DNA of 64,000 nucleotides from Thalassomonas haliotis (GTDB lineage Bacteria; Pseudomonadota; Gammaproteobacteria; Enterobacterales; Alteromonadaceae): NCBI RefSeq assembly GCF_028657945.1, contig NZ_CP059693.1, positions 3,038,001 to 3,102,000 of the forward strand, read 5' to 3'. Shown piece by piece: positions 9,166 to 17,466 of this stretch (position 1 is its first letter; each line of letters starts with the position of its first letter). The notes under the pieces were generated by a model. It saw only the letters and a program-made list of their open reading frames with translations, ran no database searches and was not told where the DNA came from. The position numbers and the translations under genes were made by a program.

Positions 9166-10065
9166 TCAGTCCAGCTCATCCCGGTCACGGGCGATAACGA
9201 CTTCGCCTGCCATAAAGCCGAGTCCCTGCTGTAAACTGGCGGCGGTATAACCTTGCCAGGTGCCTTTGATGATACGGTTACCGCCGATAAGTTTGAGTAA
9301 AGCGGTGCCGCATATGGGGATCTCTCCCTGGCTCCAGTAGCTTAAGGCAATATAACCTTCAGACGATACCACACCTTCCATGGGATAATGATCCGCCCAG
9401 TCTTTGCCTTCACCGACAATTCGCAGCCGCTCCGGCGTGGTCCAGATTTTCACCGGATGAACTTCAAGCGGGGTATGGTTGCCGTCCCCGGCAATTTGCG
9501 TCCATTTTGAATACCAGTTGCCCTCTAAGAAAGCCGCGGTATGCTGGTTATGAAAATGACCGTGGAACAGGCTTTCCGCCAGTCTTGACTGGTTATAGCT
9601 GTTTACGGCTTTTAAATAGTCCTCAAAGGCCAGTTTGAGCAGTTTGGCATTAACCGGCGTGCCTTTATATTTTTTTACCAGGCGGTAGTAGAGATCTGTC
9701 AGGCTGGCTTCGTCGTCGCCGCAAAAGATACTCAGATCCTGCATCGGCGAGAGCAGTTCATCTTTTTGCATGTAATAGACGATAGGGATGATGGTTTTAT
9801 TTCTGCCCATGCCTAAGACATAGGCGCTTTCAAAGTAGATCCACGGCCTGCTTTTCGACTCCGGGGTAAACAGGGCAAAAATTAAATCCGCCTCTTGCAG
9901 CTCTTTTTCAATTTTCTCGCGCCATTTTCCCGGACCTATGCCGCCGTCGGGGTCGGGATCATCCGAATACCAGGCCTCAATGTTGGCGCCTAAGTCTTCC
10001 AGCAGGTGTTTCCAAGCATCGGCTAATATTTGCTCGCTACTGGCGTGGCTGATAAATATTTTCAT
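9166..10065 (-). CDS. TIR-domain protein with C-terminal beta-rich domain
   Basis: 299 residues, soluble. A TIR fold occupies about 1-145: 'MKIFISHASS' is the first strand, 'LIFALFTPES' a middle strand, and 'WIYFESAYVLG' places Glu79 where TIR NAD+-hydrolases have their catalytic glutamate. A helical linker follows. Residues ~185-299 are beta-rich with repeated W/G ('EGNWYSKWTQ', 'GTWQGYT', 'GFMAGEVVI'), resembling a small calycin-like barrel that could bind a ligand. Bacterial TIR proteins often act in anti-phage defence (Thoeris and others) by degrading or converting NAD+. No partner gene such as a sirtuin/ThsA, SAVED or Argonaute is adjacent, so a defence role is an inference. It is a single-gene unit. 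Confidence 0.8.
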   Translation of the reverse strand: MKIFISHASSEQILADAWKHLLEDLGANIEAWYSDDPDPDGGIGPGKWREKIEKELQEADLIFALFTPESKSRPWIYFESAYVLGMGRNKTIIPIVYYMQKDELLSPMQDLSIFCGDDEASLTDLYYRLVKKYKGTPVNAKLLKLAFEDYLKAVNSYNQSRLAESLFHGHFHNQHTAAFLEGNWYSKWTQIAGDGNHTPLEVHPVKIWTTPERLRIVGEGKDWADHYPMEGVVSSEGYIALSYWSQGEIPICGTALLKLIGGNRIIKGTWQGYTAASLQQGLGFMAGEVVIARDRDELD

Positions 10066-10240
10066 AATGCCTCCCGAATCTGAACTGACGGTCTCCCGGC
10101 GTTGATTGCAGAGGGAACGCTATTTATCCGGCTTGTCCGAAAGCATAGATGATAAATCCAAGTTAACCAGTGGCTTTGCCGGTCGAGATAAAACATAAGT
10201 CCACATCCCTGTAAACTTGTCTGCCCGGCAGGCTCCGTGG

Positions 10241-11587
10241 TTATTGTGTTTTAATAAAAGTGCCCACTGAAGTCATGCCTTCAAATATCGGGGTAAAAAC
10301 CGAAGTGCTACCGTTCCAGATAGAGCCGCTGTGTATGCCCCAGGCGGTATTGCCCCACGACCAGCCGCCGCCGCTGTCGCCGCCGATCCCCGAATGGTTC
10401 GAAGCGGTAACCATGCTGCCGACCAGGGTGCCGTTTTGGTTAACGCTAACCCCGATATTAAGCACGGTATGGTTGCAGGTGCGGATATTGGAAGAGCGGC
10501 CATAGCGGCACACGGCAGAGCCCGGCATAGACCAGGTCCAGCGCCAGTTATTCACTTCGCGAATTTGCCCCGAGCTGGCATAAAACTCCGCCGGTTCGAT
10601 ATGGGTGGTGGTATGGTATTCGGTATCCCCCGACGGGCCTAAGTGCTGTCTGCGCCAGGTCATGGAATATAAGGGCACCCCCGGCTCTTCAAACTGGTTT
10701 AAACCGCTGCAGTGGGCGGCGGTGATAATACCGTCTCCCGAGTCGCCGGAAACCGCCCAGCCGCTGGTACATTCACGAAAACCGTCATCGCGCAGCCAGT
10801 TTCCGCCGCGGCTGTGTTCAAAATTGATCATCGGGCTATCACCGCTCACTACCTTAAGGTTGAGTTCCTGCGCTGAAAATTCCAGTGCTCGGCTGTCGGT
10901 GAACTGGCTTTCTTCACCATGTGTTTTGCTCAGTTGCAGTTGTTTGCGGGTCCGGGCAACAATGGCTTTTTTGTCGGGTTTTGCCTGCAGGCGCGATACC
11001 TGTACTATGCTGTCGATTGCCTGGGTTTTCTGGTTAAAGGAGGTAATGGCATTTTTATAGCCCAGGCTTAATAAGGAGCGTGCCAGGATATTGACCCGTT
11101 TCAGCTGATCATCTAAGGATAATTTATCATTGCCCTGAACCTTGACGCTATTGCTGAGCCGGTTTTTGCTGAGCAGGGCGTGTACTTCCTTGGGGATTTT
11201 GCCTTTAAAGCGTATATGCCCCCGGGTTTCAGGTACGGGCTCGACCCAGAGTCCCGAGACTTTACCGGGGAACTGCTCGTTGATTTTTTGTGCCAGTGCC
11301 GAAAACCTGGTTTGAAAGGCGATGGCCTTTTCTACATCCACGGCCAATAACCCGGATTGCTCGGCAAGTATTTTTACATCTTCATATACGGTCTGCTCTT
11401 GTGTCTGGTAGACCTGTTCGTGGGAATGATCATCGCCGTGAGCCTGGCCATGCTCTTCGCCTGCGCTTACTGACAATGGCGTTGCCAATAACAGCGCCAG
11501 GCTTAATGGCATGATAAACCTGGCGCCAGGCAAGGGAGTCGCTTGTTTGTTGGTGGCTAAAGGTTGTAGGTTTATAGCTTTCATCAT
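10241..11587 (-). CDS. Secreted trypsin-fold serine protease (S1) with propeptide
   Basis: 448 residues, GGAAAGA Shine-Dalgarno before the ATG pair. The signal peptide ends ...SVSA near residue 42, followed by a His/Glu-rich stretch (EEHGQAHGDDHSHEQ) that could bind metal. A propeptide of about 200 residues with basic helices follows. The catalytic domain contains 'GIITAAHCSG' (His), a 'GDTEYHTT' segment that probably holds the Asp, and 'GIGGDSGGGWSWGN' (Ser), with an 'AWGIHSG' substrate-pocket strand. Organisation resembles streptogrisin/alpha-lytic-type proteases that need their pro-region to fold. Last gene of a protease cluster with the prodomain-like gene and metalloprotease upstream. 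Confidence 0.88.
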   Translation of the reverse strand: MMKAINLQPLATNKQATPLPGARFIMPLSLALLLATPLSVSAGEEHGQAHGDDHSHEQVYQTQEQTVYEDVKILAEQSGLLAVDVEKAIAFQTRFSALAQKINEQFPGKVSGLWVEPVPETRGHIRFKGKIPKEVHALLSKNRLSNSVKVQGNDKLSLDDQLKRVNILARSLLSLGYKNAITSFNQKTQAIDSIVQVSRLQAKPDKKAIVARTRKQLQLSKTHGEESQFTDSRALEFSAQELNLKVVSGDSPMINFEHSRGGNWLRDDGFRECTSGWAVSGDSGDGIITAAHCSGLNQFEEPGVPLYSMTWRRQHLGPSGDTEYHTTTHIEPAEFYASSGQIREVNNWRWTWSMPGSAVCRYGRSSNIRTCNHTVLNIGVSVNQNGTLVGSMVTASNHSGIGGDSGGGWSWGNTAWGIHSGSIWNGSTSVFTPIFEGMTSVGTFIKTQ

Positions 11588-11921
11588 AATATCTTTCCGC
11601 TAATTTAGTCCAAAAGGTATTGAATACCTTTGAAATAAGCCCTCGGCCCATCTCCATTGAATACGGCGTCCTGTAACATTTTTGTGCTTTCAGACTTCAC
11701 AGATCTAGTGCAGTTGAATGGCGGATTATCCCACCGGATTTTAATTTAACAGCAGATTTGCCGACAGGGAGCGTCAGGTATTTGATGTCTTGTGCGGGAT
11801 TATTGTTGAAAAATTTACGCCGGATTGACTGGGATGCTGCTGACAGGCCAGTGCAGCGCCAATTCCCCGCATTACGGGGAATTTTTTGATTCGGCAAAAG
11901 TCACCGGCCAGCTGCTAGTGG
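11588..11921. other. Intergenic region upstream of the serine protease
   Basis: 334 bp. A short open frame on the minus strand (11697-11897) has no ribosome-binding site or recognisable features, and I do not count it as a gene. The notable element is the palindrome at 11613-11631, listed separately. Confidence 0.5.
11613..11631. promoter_or_regulatory. 19-bp palindrome, possible operator
   Basis: AAAGGTATT-G-AATACCTTT is a perfect 9-bp dyad with one central base, 26 bp upstream of the serine protease start. Position and symmetry suit a dimeric repressor operator overlapping the promoter or leader. The cognate regulator is unknown. Confidence 0.45.
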
Positions 11922-12590
11922 TTATTGCGCTAATTTAGGAACAACTAAAAAATCATCGTCATGGCTTGGCGGCAGCGGCGGGTTTTGATAAATCACCCCG
12001 ACACCGTCAAGGGTGGTGATGGAATAGGTATTGTCGCTGGTGGCAATTGAGCCGAAGGTGCCGTTTGCTCCCTGGGTGATCACCACGGGAAAACTGTGGT
12101 TATTTTGCTCGATATTGCCTTCGAAAGTATAATCGCCGTTACTTTCCAGCCCTTCTTTGGTTACCCTGACTTCTACCGTACTGCCGTCGGGTAAAGGCAG
12201 TGAAACTGTGTCGCCGACACTGATCTGCGCCTGCAAGCTGCTATTAAAGGAAACGGTTTGATAAGGCGTGCCGGCAAAGCTTGTTGGTACCGTATCCAGA
12301 GGTTGTTCATTAAGGCGCCAGGCGGAAGTTTCAGCTTCATCTTCAGGGGCAACATCCTCTGCCAATGAGAGCAATTGAGGTTTAAGGGGCTTGACGGTGG
12401 CGCGGGAGGGGGGCGAGGGCAGCGGCTTGAGTGCCGTTGGCAGGGAGGTTTTGTTATCTCCGCCCAGGTTTTGCTGCTCAGCGCTGTCTTGGTTCCTGTG
12501 CATATTGCCGGTAAACGGCTGGAAATATATCAGCAGTAAAACACTGGCTGTTACGGCTGAAGCGAAAAAAAGCCCTTTGTTGTTTTTCAT
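11922..12590 (-). CDS. Exported protein resembling a metalloprotease prodomain
   Basis: 222 residues with an N-terminal hydrophobic anchor (about 7-24) and then a Pro/Ser-rich linker. The C-terminal ~130 residues read 'GDTVSLPLPDGSTVEVRV...GDYTFEGNIE...VVITQGANGTFGSIAT'. That pattern resembles the N-terminal prodomain of secreted reprolysin-like metalloproteases of marine bacteria (known family pattern, judged by memory). The metalloprotease encoded just upstream lacks such a prodomain. This protein may therefore act in trans as a foldase or inhibitor (inference). It lies between two proteases on the same strand. Confidence 0.75.
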   Translation of the reverse strand: MKNNKGLFFASAVTASVLLLIYFQPFTGNMHRNQDSAEQQNLGGDNKTSLPTALKPLPSPPSRATVKPLKPQLLSLAEDVAPEDEAETSAWRLNEQPLDTVPTSFAGTPYQTVSFNSSLQAQISVGDTVSLPLPDGSTVEVRVTKEGLESNGDYTFEGNIEQNNHSFPVVITQGANGTFGSIATSDNTYSITTLDGVGVIYQNPPLPPSHDDDFLVVPKLAQ

Positions 12591-12619
12591 CTTTCACCAT
12601 TCGTTGAGTTAAAGTAAAA

Positions 12620-12685
12620 CGCCAATATCCCGCTCGAAGGCTTGATATTGGCGCTGCTTATTATGCCATCCATTAAGATGGCATA
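12620..12685 (-). terminator. Two consecutive hairpins between metalloprotease and prodomain-like gene
   Basis: Two perfect inverted repeats lie in the 102-bp gap: CGCCAATATC / GATATTGGCG (12620-12653) and TATGCCATC / GATGGCATA (12662-12685, 6-nt loop). No clear T-tract follows, so they may give partial termination or mRNA stabilisation that lowers expression of the downstream genes. Confidence 0.5.
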
Positions 12686-12692
12686 TGGCCTG

Positions 12693-14102
12693 TTAAGCGT
12701 TTAAAGCATCCAGATAGTTCTGGTAGGCATCTTGTACCAGCTGCTTTTGTGCAACCACATCTGCCTTGGCTTGCTCGAAGGCTGCCTTGGCTTGCTCATA
12801 GCTGTCTTTAGCGCTGTTATAGGCTTCGAGCAGGGCATTAAGATCCTCGGCTGAGGCGTTCGCTTCAAGCACTTTGGCGTTATAGCTTTCTATCTTGGCT
12901 AAGGCGGCATTGTACAAATTCTGCTGCTGCGCCGCGGTTAACGTGCTGCCGGCGTTATATTCATTAATCGCCTGCATGGCCTGCTGATACAGGCTGTTAA
13001 GCTGAGTTAACTGACGCTGATAGCTGTTATAAGCCTTGTTATACGCACGCCTGGCCTGTTTAAAGGCACTGCGGGCGGCGTTTTGCTCGGCTTTTGCCAT
13101 TTTGCGCTGGGTTTTAAGCTCGGCAAGTTTTTCCTTGGCATCGAGCCAGGCTTGCTTGGCCTGATCGGGATCGTCCGTCGGTTGAGTTTCTTCCTCGGTC
13201 GAGCCGTCAGTGCCGTCATCGGGATCCCCGCCTGTATCAGCAACCACAGCGGCGGTATAGGCGGCAATTTGCGGTGCGGCAACCCCTAAGGCATGTACGG
13301 CATCGGCGCCATTGGCTTGATTGCGGTCAATACCACAGGCAGAGCCGAAACAATCCAATTCCGGGCTGGAAAAGTTATAGACTTTTTGGGTATTGCTGCC
13401 AAAGAGCCAGGCATAACCCATGATAGTGGCAAAGTTGTCCGATTCGCCGTAGCCCCAGGCCCAGGGGAGAGTGCCGCCTTCGCTGTCTTGTAGGGAAGAA
13501 TGGGTCAGGCCCATGTTATGGCCTAATTCATGGCTGGTAACCCAGTCGCCACAGGGACCGTCCATGCCGATCACCCCCATGCCCGTTTCACGCCATAACG
13601 GGTTGCTAAAATCGCCGTTGGTGCCGTAGCCGCCGATCCAGGCGATGCCACAGACGCCGTTATGGGCGCTGGCATAAGGGCGCATCAGCAAGACTAAATC
13701 TGCGCCGTATTGCTCGCGTAAATCATCGACCTGGCTAAAGGCCTCACCGCGGTTACACACCCCTTGGCTTTGCAGTGCGCTAAAGTCACAGGTGAGATCT
13801 GTCAGTGCCTGCTCCGGCGAAACCGAATCGCTGTAATCGACACTTTGCTGGTGCACCAGGCGCAGCTCTATATCCAGGTTACTGTCGGCATAGACTTTAT
13901 TGGAAACGCTGATGATCTGGTTCAAGCGTGTCTCAACGCTGTCGCCATATTGTACTTCGACCCCATTGGTATAAAGGACCATAACATCTAAGCTGGTGGC
14001 GAAAGCATTCGTACTAAGGGATAAAGCGGCTGTAATGCCTGCGGCCTTTAACAGCGAGGGACAAAGACTATTTGCCTGATTCTTTACGTGGTGATTTCCC
14101 AT
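12693..14102 (-). CDS. Secreted reprolysin-like zinc metalloprotease with coiled-coil tail
   Basis: 469 residues, AGGAGA Shine-Dalgarno. Signal peptide to about residue 36 (ends AFA). The mature part begins at once with 'LDVMVLYTNGVEVQYG', the first strand of reprolysin-type (metzincin) catalytic domains. The zinc site 'HELGHNMGLTH' (His191, Glu192, His195, His201) and a Met-turn 'IMGYAW' (228-232) are intact. After an acidic linker (290-315) the last ~155 residues are Ala/Gln/Lys-rich helices predicted to form a coiled coil, possibly for surface attachment or oligomerisation. Related enzymes usually have a ~150-residue prodomain, which is missing here; a similar sequence is encoded by the next gene downstream. 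Confidence 0.88.
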   Translation of the reverse strand: MGNHHVKNQANSLCPSLLKAAGITAALSLSTNAFATSLDVMVLYTNGVEVQYGDSVETRLNQIISVSNKVYADSNLDIELRLVHQQSVDYSDSVSPEQALTDLTCDFSALQSQGVCNRGEAFSQVDDLREQYGADLVLLMRPYASAHNGVCGIAWIGGYGTNGDFSNPLWRETGMGVIGMDGPCGDWVTSHELGHNMGLTHSSLQDSEGGTLPWAWGYGESDNFATIMGYAWLFGSNTQKVYNFSSPELDCFGSACGIDRNQANGADAVHALGVAAPQIAAYTAAVVADTGGDPDDGTDGSTEEETQPTDDPDQAKQAWLDAKEKLAELKTQRKMAKAEQNAARSAFKQARRAYNKAYNSYQRQLTQLNSLYQQAMQAINEYNAGSTLTAAQQQNLYNAALAKIESYNAKVLEANASAEDLNALLEAYNSAKDSYEQAKAAFEQAKADVVAQKQLVQDAYQNYLDALNA

Positions 14103-14175
14103 AGAGGGAGTCTCCTAAACTTTACTTAGCAACCACTCCCTGGCTATCCGATTGGCGCGCATCCTTTAAAGTTTT

Positions 14176-14205
14176 AGGTGTTGCCGGTAATTTTCAACAA
14201 CACCT
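14176..14205. promoter_or_regulatory. Inverted repeat upstream of the metalloprotease
   Basis: AGGTGTTG and CAACACCT form a dyad about 75 bp upstream of the metalloprotease ATG, with a 14-bp spacer. It could be an operator or the end of an upstream transcript; no regulator can be assigned. Confidence 0.35.
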
Positions 14206-14390
14206 ACATAATACACATCAAACAACGGCTTAGCAAAAGGTATTTTTTACTGTAATTTGCCGGAGATTGACTTAGTGAGCCACTTTTGCGGGGGGCGAAA
14301 TAATTAACTGGTTAAAATAAAGGTGTTTATATATCAGTTGTCCGTTGCGGCTTTGCCGACAAGCCTGATGTCGGTCGCTAGTCCTGGCTA

Positions 14391-15257
14391 TTATCCTACA
14401 TTTTCTATCCGTTTTAACCACCATTGGCTGTCTGGTTTGGCTGTGCCGGCTGGCAGCTGATGATTTTCCAGCATCAATATTTTTCGTTTGTGCAGTTGGC
14501 TGCGCTGTATGTCCTGCAGGTGGTATTTAAGAAAAAGTTGTTTGAGTGAACCATCCTGTAAGCTTTTTGTTAATCCCAGTTGAATGCGTTGAGCAAGTCG
14601 GCTGTTCCTTTTGTTGACAAAAAAGTAAACCGGATAGGGGTAATACAGCGCGAGTGATTTCTCAATCACGATATTGCGATAATCCGGAGCCAATTGCTGT
14701 GACTCATGCCAGATTTCATTGATACCGCGTGGAAAATAATCAAAACGTTTGGCATTTAGCATGGCAAACAGGTTCTGATAGAGCGGGCTGGCGGTGATCT
14801 TAAGCCGGTTATCTTCGAGGATCTTTTTATCGGCCCAGTGGCTGCCGAAACCGCCGATAAAATCACTGGCCAGCTGGCTGAGGGTGGTAACGGCGGCAAA
14901 GTCTGCCTGTCTGTCCTTATGTACCAGTAATATCCGGTAGCCGAGAATGCCCTGTAATATCGGATATTTAATGGCGGTGAATTTTTGCTCCCTGATTTTA
15001 TTGGTGGCAAAAAATGCAACATCTATCAGGCCATTTTCCAGCGATAGCTCACCACGGCCATGGCTCATGTTGGTGGTTTCCGCCTGCAAAGTCGCCGGCC
15101 CGAATTTACTTTGGCTTTTATCCAGCACCAGCTGCAATAATTCAATGCGGTAGTCATATCTGGCATCGGTTTGAAAATAACGAACTGCCTTTGCAGGTTC
15201 CGCCATGCCTGATAAAGGAAACAAAAAAAACCAAGCCAGTCCGGCAAAATACTTCAC
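14391..15257 (-). CDS. Orphan periplasmic solute-binding-like protein (family 3)
   Basis: About 288 residues. I prefer the GTG at 15257, which has AAGGTGG seven bases upstream and opens into a signal peptide (ending GMAEP), over an ATG at 15284. The fold is the bilobed amino-acid-type binding domain: 'GLIDVAFFATNK', 'PILQGILGYRILLVHK', 'FDYFPRGINEIWHE' and the late 'LQDGSLKQLFLKYHLQDI' (the usual end-of-domain D-G-x-[IL]-x-x-[IL] helix). No permease or ATPase gene is near, so it is probably a sensor or stray binding protein rather than part of an ABC importer. Ligand unknown. Confidence 0.75.
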   Translation of the reverse strand: MKYFAGLAWFFLFPLSGMAEPAKAVRYFQTDARYDYRIELLQLVLDKSQSKFGPATLQAETTNMSHGRGELSLENGLIDVAFFATNKIREQKFTAIKYPILQGILGYRILLVHKDRQADFAAVTTLSQLASDFIGGFGSHWADKKILEDNRLKITASPLYQNLFAMLNAKRFDYFPRGINEIWHESQQLAPDYRNIVIEKSLALYYPYPVYFFVNKRNSRLAQRIQLGLTKSLQDGSLKQLFLKYHLQDIQRSQLHKRKILMLENHQLPAGTAKPDSQWWLKRIENVG

Positions 15258-15284
15258 AGGCAAACCACCTTCGCAGGAAAACAT

Positions 15285-15696
15285 ACGCCTGCAAACCGTT
15301 TTTTCATTCGGGTGTACAGGTATTGATCAGGGCAGGGCAAAAGTAAACTATACAAGTAGCGCATTTTTCGCATATCGGCTGGTTAATAGCAATAAAGGTT
15401 TTATTACTTTTTGTAACCCGGTGGCGAAGATAAAAACAATTGCTGTAAGTATAGGCAAGAAAAGCCTTTGAACCTGCGTTTTTCCCGGGGCTGGCTGTGG
15501 ATGGTAATTGCTTGATTTAATGGGAGTATCATCGAACTTGTTTGCCTGTAACTACTGGATAGCGGCTCCCGGGCATATTGATAGCCGGGAACAGCCTGCT
15601 CAGGATAAGGGGCAGTAAAGATATTAATCCCTAAACCTTAACCCCTAAACCTTTATCCATATGGATTAATTCATAAATCTAATGCTTTACTATAAA
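15285..15696. other. Intergenic region with a short tandem repeat
   Basis: 412 bp. No gene supported. Two tandem 15-bp copies (AATCCCTAAACCTTA, ACCCCTAAACCTTTA) lie at 15626-15655, just downstream of the PI-PLC gene's stop. Otherwise nothing recognised. Confidence 0.45.
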
Positions 15697-17361
15697 CTAC
15701 ATTTCCACGGTTTTTCCTTTTTGCAATAATTGAAACAGGGCCTGATCGGGTTGAGCGTAGCCGCGGCTAGTGCGCAATGCACCGATATTATAGGTACTGC
15801 CGTTATGGTTGGCGCTGTCCCATAAGGAGCCGTCATAAGTACCGCCTGAGTCTTTATCTGTCCACTTTTGATAAATATGCGGCGCCTGGGCGACATAACT
15901 TTGATGTACGCAGCGGATCAAATCGGTGGAAGGGGCAATATGCTGGTGTGCGGTAGGAGTGGCGACATCACCGAGACAAACATAACCGGCAGGTGCTATC
16001 GGTCGCCATACCTGGATAAATTCACTGCCGCCGTTGCCGACATCATCCCAAACCCAGTTGTAACCTAAAGGCCGGACAACGCCCGGTTGATCTGCTTTTA
16101 CCAGTAACGGGTCAAGGGCCGGGTCGAAGTGATAGCCGCTGATTGCAACTGAGGCCAAAGGTTTATAACCGGGTTTTTCCTCTGCAACCCATACCGAACC
16201 ATCGGTGTCGGCGCCGGAATTGACATCACTCCAGACTCGTTTCACATTATCGGCCCGGGTGACTTGCAGTTTATTCGTTGGCACTTCAGGCGGCAAAGTA
16301 TTTAATTGCAGTGCGGTGGGGATCATGGCGGTATATTCAAAAAAATCAGCAGTCATAATATTAGGGCGATAACCGGCCTGTGCCCAACCGGGTACCAGCT
16401 CTCCCAGGTAGGGGCGGAGAAAATCCTGGCTCCAGTTTTGAAGGTCCCGTTTTTTGCCAAATCCTATGGCGTCTTTGATAATGGTGCCTGCGGTCGGGGT
16501 ATAAGTGAAGGCGCTGTAGAACAGTTTGTCGGCTGGCGCGCTTTTTAATCCCGCCAATAGCCGGTCGCGTAATTCACCATAGCTTTCGGTATTTGCCCAG
16601 GTGCCGGTAAAGTTTTCTGCGCCGAAATACCCCCGGGATTTACCGTCATCGCTGGAAGAGGTCCAAACCACCAGGACATTGTCATTGCTGCCGTCCCCGC
16701 CGTGATCCTGCCAAAGGGTGTTCAAGGTCAGATCCGCGGCTTTGGTGCTGTTGTTTGCTTTGTGCTTGCCCAGGTATAAGTCAAATAAATCCAATAAGGC
16801 GGGCATATCGCCGCCATCGGGCGTCTTAGCCACTTCCAGGATAATCGGCTCTTTCGGATGTTCCCGGGCAAACTGGCTGACTTGCGACAAGACCTCGGTA
16901 ACTTTCATCGCCACCATAGTATGGACGATGACAAATTCCCCCTGATGTTTTTTGATCCTCAGATCAAAATGGCGAATGCCTTTTGCCAACATGGTTTTAA
17001 TATCGTAAGACTGGGTGCGTCCCCATTTGGCAATGATATGGCCGCCTGCCTGTCCCAGCAGTCCGGTCACATAAGGCGCCCATGCTTCGGCATCCGGCGA
17101 AAGGTCTGAAGCTGAGTGCATATTATAAGTGCCCGAGTCATGGGTGCCGGGGATCACTATGTCTCTTAACCGGGTATCTCCCCGGTTTTGATAAACCTGG
17201 GCGACCCAGTCCTGGCTGTTATAGGGGCCTAGCTGATCGGCCGAGGCGGTAAAAGCACTGACGGCCGCGGTGATTGCCAGCAGCCGTGCCTTTTGCTTAG
17301 CGGGTTTTTTGCTAATGTGTTTGTTGGGAATAAGCCTTTTGTTTATCGCTTTTGTGTTCAT
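15697..17361 (-). CDS. Secreted PI-PLC-like phospholipase with Vps62-like C-terminal domain
   Basis: 554 residues. A basic N-terminus leads into a signal peptide ending near residue 41 (TASA). A phosphatidylinositol-specific phospholipase C X-domain follows: 'VIPGTHDSGTY' gives catalytic His74 and 'HFDLRIKKHQGEFVIVHTMV' gives the second His at 147. From about 340 the sequence changes to a Vps62-like module ('VKRVWSDVNSGADTDGSVW', 'NWVWDDVGNGGSEFIQVW', 'GYVCLGDVA', 'KWTDKDSGGTYDGSLW'), a beta-rich domain found in secreted and insecticidal-type proteins. It should cleave phosphoinositides or GPI-linked lipids outside the cell, a target that points to eukaryotic hosts or prey. Paralogous to the next gene upstream. 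Confidence 0.87.
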   Translation of the reverse strand: MNTKAINKRLIPNKHISKKPAKQKARLLAITAAVSAFTASADQLGPYNSQDWVAQVYQNRGDTRLRDIVIPGTHDSGTYNMHSASDLSPDAEAWAPYVTGLLGQAGGHIIAKWGRTQSYDIKTMLAKGIRHFDLRIKKHQGEFVIVHTMVAMKVTEVLSQVSQFAREHPKEPIILEVAKTPDGGDMPALLDLFDLYLGKHKANNSTKAADLTLNTLWQDHGGDGSNDNVLVVWTSSSDDGKSRGYFGAENFTGTWANTESYGELRDRLLAGLKSAPADKLFYSAFTYTPTAGTIIKDAIGFGKKRDLQNWSQDFLRPYLGELVPGWAQAGYRPNIMTADFFEYTAMIPTALQLNTLPPEVPTNKLQVTRADNVKRVWSDVNSGADTDGSVWVAEEKPGYKPLASVAISGYHFDPALDPLLVKADQPGVVRPLGYNWVWDDVGNGGSEFIQVWRPIAPAGYVCLGDVATPTAHQHIAPSTDLIRCVHQSYVAQAPHIYQKWTDKDSGGTYDGSLWDSANHNGSTYNIGALRTSRGYAQPDQALFQLLQKGKTVEM

Positions 17362-17394
17362 ATAAGCATTCCTTTGTTTGAGTTTATTGGTTTG

Positions 17395-17424
17395 CGGCCT
17401 GAATCATTATCAGGCCGTTTTTTT
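17395..17424 (+). terminator. Hairpin with T7 tract between the two PI-PLC-like genes
   Basis: CGGCCTGA / TCAGGCCG with a 7-nt loop is followed on the plus strand by seven T. The T-tract faces the plus strand although both flanking genes read minus, so it may block antisense transcription. As a hairpin alone it could still slow minus-strand transcription between the paralogues. Confidence 0.55.
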
Positions 17425-17466
17425 GCTGAGTCTGTTGCTAAATTGTCCGTGAGACTTCTCCGGCGC

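Noticed and set aside
11697-11897. 66-residue minus-strand gene
   Set aside because: No ribosome-binding site, signal peptide or recognisable motif; composition like non-coding DNA.
14391-15284. ABC transporter operon
   Set aside because: No permease or ATPase gene on either side of the binding protein.
15626-15655. Telomere-like CCCTAAACC repeat
   Set aside because: Only two imperfect copies in a bacterial intergenic region; no replicon-end context.
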